Numbered from the stretch's first letter, positions 1-12,850 are shown. The stretch: 64,000 nt of DNA from Capitulum mitella (GCA_030062745.1 CP099839.1:12563302-12627301); one strand, 5' to 3'. A program made the numbers and translations. Notes: generated by a model from the sequence alone, not told the origin.

Positions 1-1235
1 TAATAAATGCTCCATTCTTAACAAAGATTATTTTACACATGACTGAAGCCCACATTTCTGCAGCCATTTTCTTCAAGACATTACGAAGATTTTCCATATA
101 TCTCTGGTGTTTATTCCAAGACTGCTACAGTGTGTGTCAACAAATTAGCTCCCGACGCTCTGTATCTGATTTCCAAACGTACATGTTTACGAGACTGTTG
201 CCTGTTTGGCTTCCCGAACGGCGACAGTTTTGACAAAAAAAAAACAGAACCTTTATGGCCAGTAACATACGGGCATCGGAGCATGACAGTAATGTGGTGG
301 ACAGGAGCTTTTCAGTTGCGTCCATCGCATGAAACAAACTAGACGTGAGGAGCGCAGGAAATATTTCGTAATGCTTCCGCTTTTGTCGGAAGTTTACGGA
401 TACAAAGCGCTGACGGAAATGCCTATGATCTCTGCTGTTGCCTGGAAGGCAGAGTGACTTCAAAATCCTTAACACAGAGAAGCAGCCTCTACAAATAAAC
501 ATTCTCACCACAAGCCCTGGTGACTGCAGCAACCATCCCCCAGGAGTTCCTTGTCTTTGCGAACATACGAGCATCATTTCGTTTCATGCGAGGTGCAATG
601 ACCGCATGTCCAAACGATCAGGGTTTCCGTGTGCACTCGTGCAAGCTGTGCTATGACAGCTGCCCGTCACAAGACCCTGCCAGACTGATCTGAATGGACT
701 GGTGGAGCCTGTTTCCTCAGAAGAACCCGGCAGCAACACCGTGACCTTTGGATTGCAGCAACAGATGAATAATCAGATCATATGAATCGTTGCTTTGTAG
801 CGTATCCTGGCGCCGCCGGCAGGCAGGATCGTGAGTCACCCGAGGCGGACTCAGGTCATCGAAAATAGAGCGGCTCCGAAAAGAAACCAACAGTCGGGTT
901 CTTGCTTTGATAGCGTCAGATTACTTCCGACAATTAGCACGTGCAGATGAAGGAAGCCAAAATCGTGGAAGGCACATGCAACGGCAAAGACGCTGGTTTT
1001 ACAAAACTTGGTTTGTGCCATCGAGTTCTTTCTCAAGGTTGAACAATGGGGACGAGAAATACGAAAAAACGCCGAGGAGCAATGTTTTCTTACTAATGAC
1101 GCTGACGGACTTCTCTGAGATGATTTTGCGTGGTAGCTTGGGAAGTCAACGACTCGATTTTGGATTGCCGAGCTGTCGCGTGTTTTATCAAAGAACTCCT
1201 TCTGAGAAGGAACGTCGGTGCGATAATGAATACCA

Positions 1236-1373
1236 CTTGCATGGGCGTTGGGACCGGGAGGGGGGGGGGCAGCTTCCCCCAAATTTGGGCAACATGTAAC
1301 ATTAACCCTGTGGCGGTGCATGGAAAGAAGCCAGGTAAAAATTGCGTTAGCCCCCCCCCCCCATCTTCACAGA
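1236..1373 (+). repeat. Poly-C-flanked interspersed repeat, copy 1
   Basis: A G run is followed by a core reading roughly aacatgtaacattaaccctgt, then ggaaagaagcc, then a run of about 14 C. The same order (core, ggaaagaa, C run) occurs at 56632-56770, and the core plus G/C run occurs in reverse at 3330-3415. Three diverged copies in one window mark a dispersed repeat family. Family name unknown. Confidence 0.6.
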
Positions 1374-2650
1374 GGCTCAAACGCTATCGACCACTTGTAT
1401 CGTGTTTGCCGTATCCGAAGTGTGCCTCGCAATATCGCTGGACAAACGGGCATTACAGATGTTTCCGCTAAAAAACATTTCAGCTATTTTCGTTCAGACT
1501 TCCACGCAATATTGGTGCGGAGTCACACAACGTATAGGTGATCCAAATACCTCAGACATTTTCTGTAAAGAGTGTGCTTTGTGCGATGTTTGTTTTCGTA
1601 CACCGAACTGACACCGTTTCCATCTGTCTAAAAGCCAAACGTTGACTGTTCCTGTCTTCAGCGGTGCCGGCTGACCTTGCCAAGGGAATCCTCGACGCGA
1701 CATCGGCCCTGCACACCGCAGCAGTGCAGACAGCTGACGGTGTTACCACGCCGAGAGCTGCCGTTTCAATCAGACGGCAGAGGAAGTGGGGGGGGGGGGC
1801 TCGTCCATCATCAGACTGTTATCTCAGGCAGGCTGGCGCTACACGGGCACTGGTCACAGCGCCCTGACCTCGCCGGCCCACTGACAAACAACATTTGCCC
1901 TGTGTAGAGGCAGCACGCCGGAAGTCACCACCGCAGGGACCAGAGCGCTTCTGGTGCGCTCAACAGTGATTCCCTGGACCATTTCGGCTGGACGTTGGTG
2001 GTCACAGAGGGCAAAAGTTCGCCAAATTCTGAGATGTTAAGCATAGAGCCCGATGGAACGCGTACGACAAACATACATGAGATCAGGATGCATGAGGTTA
2101 TAAGCATGAGGTCATGGCCAAGAAATCTCTGAATCGTGTAGAGGGTTGTTTATTTCCCGGGTGACATTCCTACTGAGCGGGTTCGAAATAAAACTGTACG
2201 ACGATGAGAGATGGCAGTAAATAATGAATAAAGCCACCGAACTCATTTTTTTACGGCATGATAAACGTTTCATGTCCCCGATTCAAATGACCATAAAAAC
2301 AGTGTCGTGTTATCCTTACCAATGTGTCACGACCAACAAGATCTATTTCAAACAAAGAATAAAATATAAACAAATAGGCAGCGCTTACAAGGTAAACTGC
2401 CTGATTAATTTGGTGGTGTTTTGCTTGTACAGCACATGTTGTCCCGGGTTGGTTCAACAACGTCGTTTCACTGCGCAGTTCTTGTGAAATAAAAATGTCG
2501 TATTTCGTCTGCCGGTCGCACAGCATATTTCATGCGTAAGGTCAAAAGTGGAGCTTACACCAGGAAGAAGCAAATACAACCAACATGTTTAATAAAGATC
2601 TTTTGCGGTTCCGGTTGTCCTCGATGACCCCTCCCCACCACAAACGCATG

Positions 2651-2720
2651 CACACACACACACACACACAAACACATACGCACACACACACACACACACA
2701 CACGCGCACGCACACGCACG
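2651..2720. repeat. (CA)n microsatellite
   Basis: About 70 bases of CA dinucleotides with a few interruptions (aaacacatacg, cgcgcacg). The apparent minus-strand open frames rich in Cys-Val across it are by-products of the repeat. Confidence 0.95.
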
Positions 2721-3329
2721 ACATTTCGAACGAATGAAACCCCGAGATAAAAATGGGATTGATCGGATCATCTCGAGCGAAAGTAATCAAGCCGAATGGT
2801 TTGGAAAGAATGTCCCAATGGAGTAACATACATTTCGTGGGAATGTTACACTCATTAATCGAATTTGAGTAAAATTAGTAATCACTAGAGAAAAATAGAA
2901 CTCACGGGCTCCTTTTGTTATAGCTAGTTACCGAGTGAGGTCTCTTGACAAGTGAATCTCATTTCAACTAGCGAAAAAAGTCAAATTGAACGGAAGGTCC
3001 AGCCCGGCCTGGCCGTTGCGTTGCAGCGAGAGGTGATAGTGCCTTCTATGGCTGTCAGTACTAGTTTGCCTTAAATTCAGGTCTTGGCTGTAACAAATTA
3101 ATAGGCTATATAAATTATTTTACTCTGGCACCGACTCCAAATTTCCGTTGATCTACCTCGACAATTGCCGGCAAACATTTATACATTACGTATCATATAC
3201 CAGGTCATGCAACATCATAACCAGAGCCATAGATGCCGATTTTAGCCGAGGTCTACACTCCCACATCCAGAGTCACGACAACTCTTTTTCAGTTGGGGGG
3301 ACGAGAAGCATTTTGGGCTAGTACTTTCC

Positions 3330-3415
3330 AGTCAACGTCCATAATAAGGTCAATGTTAAATTTCCAAAAAGTTGGCGGGGGGGTGAAGGCCCCGGCCCCA
3401 TGGCTCACGCGGCTA
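3330..3415 (-). repeat. Poly-C-flanked interspersed repeat, copy 2
   Basis: Reverse complement reads a C run, then ccaactttttggaaatttaa, then cattgacc. This matches the copy at 56632-56770 base for base over most of its core, in the opposite orientation. Confidence 0.6.
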
Positions 3416-3633
3416 TGCCCACATCTGTCCTTTCCTCAGAACTAAACAATCTCATCAGGCATGGCACAAAGGCTAAGTATAAGCGCAAGGAAGTCACATG
3501 TGACCTCAGATGAGGTCAGTAAGAGTCTCTTATTGGCTTTGTGCACTGCTGATTTAGCTGCTTTCAAAGACAAGCGTACATCTAAAAACCAGAATTACTG
3601 GTTTAATTCAGAAAAAGTACCATTTAACTCATG

Positions 3634-3673
3634 CATCAATCTTTTGCATAAAGGAACATGCAAAAGATTGATG
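3634..3673. repeat. Perfect inverted repeat, 16-bp arms, 8-base loop
   Basis: Arms 3634-3649 and 3658-3673 are exact reverse complements, with loop aaaggaac. No terminator-like T run is expected or needed in a eukaryote. Function unknown. Confidence 0.8.
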
Positions 3674-4506
3674 TAAAAGTTACAACGTCATTTGACCTGA
3701 TGTTCTGAACTGACTCCAGATTATTTTCTGAAAAGAAAGATGATTTGTCGTGGCAGAGGAAGTACATCTGACCTAACTCTTTTCAGGTTCACTGTTAGTG
3801 TACATGACTGACATGCCATTCCCAATTTTGGATATCTGAAAAGATCTGTGAAGTCATTAATGATCTTCAGATCAATCTTCTTCTTCAGATCTTCAGATCA
3901 ATAAATGGGTAGCATTTTGGGCCTCTGGATCCAGGGCTGTCCATTGCTGTATAAATCGCGGGAATCCAACCATTGGTTCTCGATGGACACAAGGAACAAA
4001 ATTTCCCTCCCCAGTACCAGGAATGTCACAAAATACCAGTGCCAATGCCGAGTTAATGATTTCTTGGCCGAGTTAGTTGGTACGAACCAAAAATATGGTT
4101 GTTTGTTGTACAATGAAAGCGTCCATATGATTTTTCATAGGTATGCTCATCCAGAAACCCTTAGTTTCGTTAGCGAAAAAAAAACGGCATTTACTACACG
4201 GTTTGAAATGCGGAACTCTATTATGTATATCATTTCATCTCATGCACTTCTAGGGAGATGCATGCGTCCTAGTCAAGATAAAATAGCTTTAAATAGACGA
4301 AAGGTTCTTGCAGGTAACATCAGATCAAACGGATGATAGGCCTGTGCTGGAGTGCATGCGGTCGCATGTAGTACAAGTATTGTAGTGGTAGCGCTTTTCT
4401 GTCGCTATTCCACATGCCGGAACAATCATTTGTTTCTTGGGTTTCTCTAGAGACGTTTATAATTTTTACGAGAAAAAAACAAATGGTACATCGTTCGCTT
4501 TATGAT

Positions 4507-4543
4507 AATGGCAGTCACATCACGATGTGATGTGACTGCCATT
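4507..4543. repeat. Perfect inverted repeat, 17-bp arms, 3-base loop
   Basis: Arms 4507-4523 and 4527-4543 are exact reverse complements around the triplet gat. The 15-base word aagtaacatttcaaa appears directly after it and again about 45 bases on, so the palindrome sits at the edge of a small local duplication. Confidence 0.85.
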
Positions 4544-4665
4544 TAAGTAACATTTCAAATGTCAAACATTTTCAAAATTCAAACATTGTCAAGTAACATT
4601 TCAAAGGAATAACATCTGGAACTGACCCCAAATTGCACATTCGGACTAAATTACATCTATCTAAG

Positions 4666-4753
4666 CACATATACACACACACACACACAAAACACACATA
4701 CATATGTATATGTATATATATGTATATGTATATATATATATGCATATATATAC
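4666..4753. repeat. AC / TATG / TA compound microsatellite
   Basis: A run of AC dinucleotides passes into TATG and TA repeats over about 90 bases. Confidence 0.9.
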
Positions 4754-5206
4754 AAAACAAGTTATTGATTATGCATTTTCGTTAATGTCATCGTAGATCG
4801 GCAGTCGATGGCTGATAAGTTTTTTTGGGTAGTATTTCGACCTCTCTTACAGTTGCTATACTATAAGCCTCCTGCTCTCTCGGTATGTTTATGAATTGTG
4901 TTACTTGCTTTGGAAGAGACAGAGTTTAAATACAAAATAATGTTGTTTGTCGACGTTTCGTCTTACTTACACGCTTCCAAGAATCATGAAATGTGAACGG
5001 CAAAAACACTAGAAGAAAATTCGAATCAACACCTGCTTAGAGTTCAAAGACCCCACAACAGGCAGGTTGCGCCAAAAGATTCCCGCCACTGTGGAGAAAA
5101 ACAAACATATACAAACCGCGGAACAAGACGGACACGTAAATGCGTTACTCGTCTTATCGTCGTAATTTATCAACTGCAGGTGTGCGGTGACATTTAACGA
5201 GAAATG

Positions 5207-5207
5207 G

Positions 5208-5251
<44 letters not shown>
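5207..5251. repeat. (TA)n microsatellite
   Basis: About 45 bases of TATG/TA repeats, ending in an uninterrupted TA run. Confidence 0.95.
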
Positions 5252-5253
<2 letters not shown>

Positions 5254-6838
5254 CTTCCTCGTGAAAATAAGCGTCAGACGACTAACAAGGGTATGCACTT
5301 GCTGTCCAAGTTCCTATGCCGTTAATGATCATTATCTTCACGATACGCATCAACCTGATGTATGTACAAACATGCGGCTTGATGTACATACAGCACCTGG
5401 TAACTGAAGTGAAAGCTGTGCTTTCTGAAATCGGGATTTTCATTTAGCCTGGTAACAGATTAAATTTTGACATTCAAGGACTGTATAGGCTAATGTTTTG
5501 AAAGATCTTATTTCTAATTCTTCTGAGCATCCGTGAGTTAATGGGGACAGCTTTGCCACCTTTGGTGTTTCCGGCACAGCTTCTGAACCACAAAAACCAG
5601 CGACCCCAAATCTTAAGCACCATGCAGCTACCGTTTGACGAGAAACGGTTCACTAGATCTCCGTATCTAGTCTATCTACTATCACCATACGCATAGACAT
5701 GACTTCATAAGCTAAATCATGCATGCTGTTTTCAGGCACTGTTCGGTGGCGGGACGCGTGGAGATGGCACATAGGCAAAATATCTGGTTGCGCAAGTCAT
5801 AAGTGACCTCAAGTGACGTCGACGACAACCAGTGTCTAGTTTTGGACGGTTTCAATTTAGCTTAGTTTCCGAAACAAACTCCGGCGACCAAAGTATTGCA
5901 GATACAGAATAAATGCATTCTTTGCGCTTCTCGTGATATTCCATACCGCCATCATGTGAAAAACTAAATGTAATATTGATCTAAAAAGTAAAAATCTCAT
6001 GTAATAACTCTAATCCTAATCTTAATACGAACCCGCTTAATTTGACCTTGTGATCTAGGTTGGTCTCGCGTTAGTTTTTTGCAAAAATGTCGTTTGTCTT
6101 ACAACATCTATGCAACAGAGGTTTAATTTCAACCTTCCTTTTCTTCTTAATATACCTTCGAAGCAATGAACGAAAACTCGTCAAATTTAGGGGTTTGATC
6201 TGACATTTGTCCGTGACGCTTAAGTCAGCAAATGGGGGATGCCTGGGGCACAGTAGCGACAGACTAGCCATTGCCGTCTGAATTTAACGTTTAAATGGAC
6301 GAAATCAGACCACCGATTCTCAGGATATGCATGGGAAGAACGCCCCCCTCCCTCCCCACCCCAGTAACCGAAAGGTGGTGACGTATCCCAATGAGTGGCT
6401 GCTGTAGTATAGACCAAAGAGCAATCAATGGCTCTGTACCGCCCGATTTGCACCAATCCCCAAAATACGAGGAGAAGCATTTTATCTCTCCTATATTCGT
6501 AGATTTTAGCTCAGCGCGTCATATCACATGTCACTGCTGTCTCCTCCTCTGTCGGGTTATGGGGGACGACTCCTCTATCATGTGGCAGAGGAGAGCAGTT
6601 TCCGTCGTTTCCCAGAGTCTGCAGCAGGCTTAATGAACGGGCCCGCTGCAGACGGGCGCGCGGCCGGCGGCGCGGCGCCGCGTCGTTAGCGCCTCGTTCG
6701 CCGGACCCCACGCGCCGCCGGCGGCAATAACTCGGCGTCAGCGCGCCGGGCCGCTTGGCACGGCTCGGTCGGTCAGTAGGCCACACACGCGCTGCCCGGG
6801 CCGCCGCCTCCCGCCGCGGTGACGTCATCAACACTCAC

Positions 6839-6905
6839 CGGAGGGTTCCGACACGGCCGAGCCCAGGCTCAGCAGGCAGAGCAGCAGCGACAGCCGCAGG
6901 TCCAT
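6839..6905 (-). CDS. First coding exon of an unidentified secreted protein (signal peptide)
   Basis: An ATG at 6905-6903 in a good context (cttcaccATGG) opens a frame of 22 codons: Met-Asp-Leu-Arg, a hydrophobic run of about 12 residues (LSLLLCLLSLGS), then AVSEPS. This is a typical signal peptide, with cleavage expected near SAVS. The exon ends after one base of the next codon at a strong donor, g|GTGAGTGTT (GT at 6838-6837). Phase-1 splicing right after the signal peptide is common in genes for extracellular proteins. Codons end almost always in G or C, like the spondin exons. The next exon must lie at lower coordinates. I found no in-phase partner between here and base 1, so it is probably outside the window. 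The mature protein cannot be named. Confidence 0.6.
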
Positions 6906-7019
6906 GGTGAAGCCGACGGGGCGCGGTTTGACGCGAGGGTGGGCTGACAGCGGGGGAGACCTGTCTGTCTCCGGAGACAGGCCGCAGGCGCGCGGAGAGA
7001 CCCCGGCAGGAGGTCCTGT

Positions 7020-7025
7020 GTTTAA
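7020..7025 (-). promoter_or_regulatory. TATA-like element upstream of the signal-peptide exon
   Basis: TTTAAA on the minus strand, about 115 bases upstream of the ATG at 6905, inside a CpG-rich block (about 6650-7520). Position suits a core promoter with a 5' leader of about 85-90 bases. Weak on its own. Confidence 0.25.
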
Positions 7026-9299
7026 AGACCCGGCAGGAGGTCCGGCGGTCAACGGAGCTCAGGAGACGACCGTCAACCGGGACGGGGTCCGAGCTGTGGG
7101 AGAGGCGGAACACCCAGTCAGCGAACGGCAGAACAGGCGGTCAGCGAACAGGACACCCAGCCAACGAACGGCAGAACACGCAGTCAACGCCAACCGAGGC
7201 CAGGGCAGAGCTGCAGGAGCAGTACAGCAACCCGTCAGCAAACTGCGGGGCACACGGGATTCACACGCGTTCCAAGCAGACCAGAACTGCAGACCGCAGC
7301 CACGACAGCGACTCGAACGCACTGCTCGCACCTGCGCACCACTCGAGAAGGACGTCCTTAGCACGGCCCGACCCCGAGCCGCCGCCGCCGGCCGATCCCT
7401 CCCACGGCGCGAGCTCGACTCGACAGCTGAGGCCTGCTCCGACGAGGGGGCGCGTGCGGCCGGGAGGGCAGCCTCGGGCGTATTGCGACTGGTGTGCGCC
7501 GTGCGGCCGGCCCTATCTTGGGTACTGTACCAAGGTTTGTTATTGTTGGACAGCGGCGTGCCGGTGCCACTAATTCGGGAGATGGCAGCACGGTAAACAG
7601 CGATGAGCGCTGTCGCTGACTCATTGCGGCGCGATTTCCATGAACGGATGTGCTCGTTCCAGCTACGATCACCCGCTTATTTTCGAGTCACTTCTGTCAC
7701 ATATCAATGAGATCATAGTGGAAACTTCGCTGGCGTCACGTAGCCCAAGGGGAAAACGCGGAGCGAAAGCGTCGGCGAGTCAAAAAACAGACACGTTCGA
7801 AACAAACAATCCGCATTGACGCCACAGAACTTGAGGAGCTCCTGGAAGACATGCTTGACGGTACTCTGACGACCAAGGGGTGCATCCTGTCTCTGCACTG
7901 GACCGCTAGACTCAACACTTCAACAGATGCTGCTTACGATGCTGACTGTCTCGCAGCTTTGAAACTGACGGCCGTCTTGAAACTGAACTATCATTCACAA
8001 CTGAAGTTGTTAATGTCCACAGTCATTCATCATTGCGTGATTATTTCGTCGAGCTCAGTCAAGCTTGCCCTATGCTGCGGACGAAGACATCTGTCAACCA
8101 GCCTCGTCTGCGACATTGTGTCAATCGCCGAACGTGTCAGTTGATACCGCCTGCACCACGGATCTAACGGACACTTTTAAGATGACTAATGATTTCCGAA
8201 CCACCATGCGTTTATGTATTACATTACATTTAATCATATACATATACACATACACATTTATACATACATATATTACATAGTATATACAATCACCATGAAT
8301 CTTGTACGTTGATGTGGCGTTCCATCTTACTGCGTATACAGTACATCGATCTCGGTAAAACCTTGAAATATGACGGTACTATAGCATATGCTATGGTGTA
8401 TAATACATGATATACTATGACGTACTATGTTCAATGTCAAAAATGATGCATGTGTTACAATAAGTTTGTTACAACGTCAAAACGTTGCAAAGCTGGAGTC
8501 AAAAGTAAGATGATTCCCAGAAATGTGGAAGAGAACTTTGAAATACACATATATCTGACGAGCCGAAGAGAAAATCCAAATTCACAAACGGGCTTCAGCT
8601 GACGCATAAAGAGGTGGAACTTTGATAAACGCCGTGGGGTGTTCATGCGTTTCTTGGTTGGGAGAACCCTAGCCATTTTGATTGCTTCTTCCGCAGGTTT
8701 CTGCTATTGACCTAAGCCGTTTGGAGTGCGCAGACAACACGGAGAATGCTTATCCCAAAAAGAGGAGAAAACTCCACTCATGTACGCTTCGATTCATTCC
8801 ACTTATGATGCTGAACCTCAAGCCATCAGACAGGTGAGTGTTTGTTGTTGCAGCTGGCAGAAGTGTCAAGCTCTTACAGCAATATGCAGCTGTTATATGA
8901 TTATGATGTCGCGCTGTGGATCAGCCAAGTCTTACATTCAAGAAGATGTTAATCCATAAAGTGTTGGGAGTCAGTTGCACCCCACGGTAGTTTTTCAGTG
9001 GTAATTCGGGAGAGAATGAATATGAATAATAAAAAAATAAAGGTGAAAATTTAGTATACTTTCCTATAACTGAATGGCGCATTGCTTAGCATCCAGTTTT
9101 TTTTTTAGTCTAGCTCCAAAGGTCAATGGGTTGGACCAGGCCAAAGTCAGGTCGGCAGTAAATGAAAAGGCGAAAAATAAGGCGAAGTTTAAACAACTGC
9201 CGAAACTAGAATTTCTAGATAAACACAAATAACTGATGTGATTACATGGGAATCTATCTAAGAAAAAAATAGTGCAGAAGACATGAGGTCAGGCCATCA

Positions 9300-10250
9300 A
9301 GTCAGATCAACTTCAAAACTAGCAAAACTATTTTCAGCCCTGAATTTCAAATATACTTATCCTAAAACAAAAAGCGTAAATTTCGTGACTCACCACAACG
9401 TCCTCTAAATGGATCCAAAGTCTGAAATCAATATCAGATCAGGTCAGGCCAGGAGGGCAGAAAATATGACCTTTGGTACACAGACTTGTCATTTCAGAGT
9501 GGACTTGAACGTAATTCGGTAATATGAAGGAAATGAATCTAATCCCTGCCACCATGAACCGTAGCCGAGGGCCGCCAAAAATGACCTTGATTTCTTCCAA
9601 GGTCAAATGTCAAATTTTGGCCTTAGATCAGGTTACCAGTATAGCCTGTGATAAGCAGGAGAAAACTAGGTCTCGTTGTGAGTACAAGCACTTGACGTGA
9701 GTATATGGGTGTACAACTGGGCAAAAAATGCAGAAACAGCTTGGGCAACATGTGGTCAGGTCATCAGGTCAAGTCAAGGTCAGAAGTAAAGAAATAGCAA
9801 TGTCAGCTCTGGAGCTCAAACCGTAATCGGATGGCCCACCACATTGTCCCTAAACGTTTACAGAGTTTGAAGTCGACATCAGGTCAGGCCAGGTCAAGCC
9901 AGGTCAGGAGAGTAGGGAATATGGGCTTCAGTGGACAGTTCGTGTGTTATCAAGGTGAACTTGTGCGTAGTTTGGTGACGTAACGGGAATGAATTTAACC
10001 CCTATCACTATGAAACATAATTGAAAGTCGTCGAAAATAGCCTTGATGCGTTCCAAGGTCAAATGTTAAGTTTTTACCTCGGGCCAGGTAACCACTATCA
10101 TTCAGCCTGTGATAAGTAGCAGGAAATTAGGCTTCGTATATGAGATACAGTCTGTACCTCACGAATGTTTTCCTGCTTTAAGACATTACCATGCTGTCCT
10201 GTACCATGTGCCACAGTAAGGCATGGGTAATGGTCTGAAGGTCAGATAAG
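9300..10250. repeat. Diverged tandem duplication of about 450 bp, rich in AGGTCA
   Basis: The order of landmarks near 9391-9740 (caccaca, caggtcaggccagg, accttga...ttccaaggtcaaatg, cctgtgataag) is repeated about 446-456 bases later (from 9837 to about 10130) in the same order. Both copies and their surroundings carry many AGGTCA/TGACCT words. These read as repeat sequence; they also match nuclear-receptor half sites, but nothing shows they are used. Confidence 0.6.
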
Positions 10251-10782
10251 GTCATTCATGGCCAGTAGAGTAACAGTTTTGGGTTTTCATGTTGAATCAT
10301 GCATCAACACCGTCCAAAGCAGTATTTCAGCGAACAAGCGAACAGGAAGAAGGTCAACTTCAAGGTCCATTTACGCCATGACCTGGGCCTTGACCTTGGC
10401 ATTACGGCACACAGCTGTGTTCCTTTTTGTATCTTGTTTTCTTCGGTAGCACTTTGAGTCGCCTTATTGTGATCAGTTTGTCTCTAGGGGACCACAACTA
10501 AGACGTCTACGCAAAACATGCGAGACCACGACTGACCTCTTTTTGGTCACCTGGAAGGCCAAGAGTATGAGATAAATGTATACACTCCGGAACGTTTTTG
10601 AAGTAGAAGGATGGGGTTACATACTGGCAGGAACTGCGTCCCTCTTCGTGTTTTGTTCGCGAGTTAGTGGGGATGGGGCAAACTGGCCCAACCCGAGCAC
10701 TAAGCGTAGCAGAAAAAGTCCCAGCACTTTTCGGATTAAAATCACCGGTGCAGTCAAATGAGGCCCGAGTGGCCCGGTCCCA

Positions 10783-10802
10783 CCCCCCCCCCCCCCCTCC
10801 CC
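10783..10802. repeat. Poly-C tract
   Basis: C-rich run (cccacccccccccccccctccccc), probably part of the poly-C repeat family seen elsewhere in the window. Confidence 0.8.
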
Positions 10803-12479
10803 CTTAGGCGCTCATTTTTGTGAAAACCATTGCACATCGTCTTCCCAACAGGCAGTCTTCGTATGATTTCAGTTCACACTGAGCTCCAGACCCCGTTCTC
10901 TCTTAAGAAAATCTTGGCTGCGCCATTAGATAAAATAGTACAAAATTAAACGCTTGTTACTTGTACACTTGTCATGACGATAACGCGTGGAAATGGCTCG
11001 TCAAATGCATTTGATCTCCGCTGAAGACCAGTGATTTTTCAGGTATAAGAATACCGAAAGTCTAGGAAAATGAGTGTTTTCCTTTATCTTCACCCTATTC
11101 CCGGAGGGCTACACGGTATGGTCGATTCCCGGCAGGGGGAGGCGGATTCGGCCCCCCCCCCGAGATCTCGAGAACTGCACATCCGATTTCATCGCAAGAA
11201 ACGGCAATCGATTTGCCATAGCGTGAACTGCATTTTTATAAAAAGAAATTCAAAATTTTGGAAGCTGTGGATACAGGGGGGCAAAAATGTCAAAATGAGG
11301 GGTATTTTTGGACTTCTTATAACTCCGTTGTTTATCGACCGATTTCAATGAAACTGGCATGAATCGAGAGATGATGAGTAGGACTTTTGCCACTGGTGCA
11401 CACATCTGAAATTTTGAGAAAATTCACGAGCGTTCACAGGGTTTCAAAAATAGGTAGATTAATTTTCCAACAGCTGAATGAACAAAAAAGGCAAAAACAC
11501 TCTTTTGGCTTCTGCTAGTCATGCTATGCTAAAGAAGTATAAATCGCATTACAATGTTTGTATAATGTTAGCATAGGCGGTGCCAGGGACATGAAAAAGG
11601 GGAAACTGTCATGGTCACGCGTTCTTCAGATCAACTTGTGACCTTTGACCTTACATGGCCTCCAGCGACCTTGGAGTCACTTTGAATGATCTTGTGTGCA
11701 TTTAATATTATCTTTTAAACGTTTTCAATCATTTCAATTCATTCTATTTCAAAAACTCCATTTTATGGCTATTGCGATATAGAGTACGCGCACTGACATT
11801 TTAGGTCATAGCTCCGTGACTCCACCTTATATCAAGCTGCAACTTGATACACAAGTAGAGGACACTTCTCTATGTCATATGTACTTCGGGTTTAGCATTT
11901 GAAAAAATGGCGCAGAAATTATTGCAATAAAACCAAATTTTGACTTTTGACCTTGACCTGACCTTGTAAAATGATCTCAGGTAAACAAAATTATATCTGC
12001 ACATTGACCAACTATTTAGCTATACATCCATACAAAGTTTTAAGTTCTATCTTAAAAACGCTGTTTTTGGCAGACATTTTCCTTTTACCCTCAACATGGC
12101 CAATAATGGCCTGAGGTGCCTCCCAAAAACGTTGCCTGGCTCCGTCCCTGAGCACAAAAGAATTTTGAAATTTTGTCATGGCACGTAGAAAGAATAGCTA
12201 GGAAAAGTGACCAAGTTTCGTGAGGCTGCGTTAAAAAGCCTGGAATTGGCAAGCAAAAAACCCGAGGGGGGGCGGATTCAGCCCCCCCTGCCGTGAGTAG
12301 GGTTGAAGCTCCAGTAACAAAATAAGAGTCGTCTTCGCACGACACAGCTCAGTTTCATCTGAGATGGACATTATTTATATGTCCCACGATTTTTGGAAGT
12401 GGCTCTCGTTGATCCCGAGGTCCAGGAATCTGCATTTTTGTCTCTGACTTTCATCTCTTTGCCTCAGGCCGCCGACCGA

Positions 12480-12850
12480 ATGCCGTAATGCCTGCCTCTC
12501 TCGGCGGCCGCAGCAGGCCTCCTGGCAGCGGGAGGCCCATGTCCTTAACCCTTATCTGCGACGGCAATCGTTTCTGAGAAGAGCCAGCGGCCGGCCGGCC
12601 GCCGCCGGTCGGAGCAGGGCCGGATACGGAGCCCCGACGTTCACATGACTCACTGGCCGTGCCGACGAACCAGCCGACCCGCGGCCCGCCGCCGGCACCA
12701 CCGCCGGCGAAAGGTCGCGGAAAACGTACGAGACGCCTCTGGCAGAGGCGCCGGCTGGGAGCGGTGCGGTCGCCCAGCCTGCACGCTGGGCGTCATCGAG
12801 ATTGACGACCCGCCGGAGATCCAGCACGTTGTGTTGTCATGACACCGTTA
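12480..12850. other. CpG island with exon-like frames on both strands
   Basis: A sharp GC-rich block in AT-richer DNA. Frames are open on both strands: minus 12827-12552, and plus ending in a TGA near 12842. A plus-strand acceptor-like site (cctctggcag) lies near 12741. With both strands open, composition explains the frames as well as coding does. It may be a single exon or a promoter; I cannot tell which strand. Confidence 0.25.

Larger units (their letters stand above)
1..6838. other. Non-coding stretch; no gene recognised
   Basis: No open frame here looks like a protein: the frames are short, of ordinary composition and not bounded by convincing splice sites. If the signal-peptide exon at 6839-6905 belongs to a gene running leftwards, this stretch is probably its first intron. 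It holds two copies of a poly-C-flanked interspersed repeat (1236-1373 and 3330-3415), two strong hairpins (3634-3673 and 4507-4543), a CA repeat (2651-2720), an AC/TATG repeat (4666-4753) and a TA repeat (5207-5251). Confidence 0.6.
6640..7520. other. CpG island around the signal-peptide exon
   Basis: A GC-rich, CpG-rich block with abrupt edges against AT-richer flanks. Within it, 7100-7190 contains imperfect repeats of a cagtcagcgaacggcagaac-like unit. The long plus-strand open frame across the island is explained by its base composition. Confidence 0.6.

Noticed and set aside
2542..2829. Cys/Val-rich minus-strand frame
   Set aside because: Translation of the CA microsatellite.
6906..7596. 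230-codon plus-strand open frame
   Set aside because: Starts opposite the signal-peptide ATG, lies wholly in a CpG island with imperfect repeats, and shows no domain; composition explains it.
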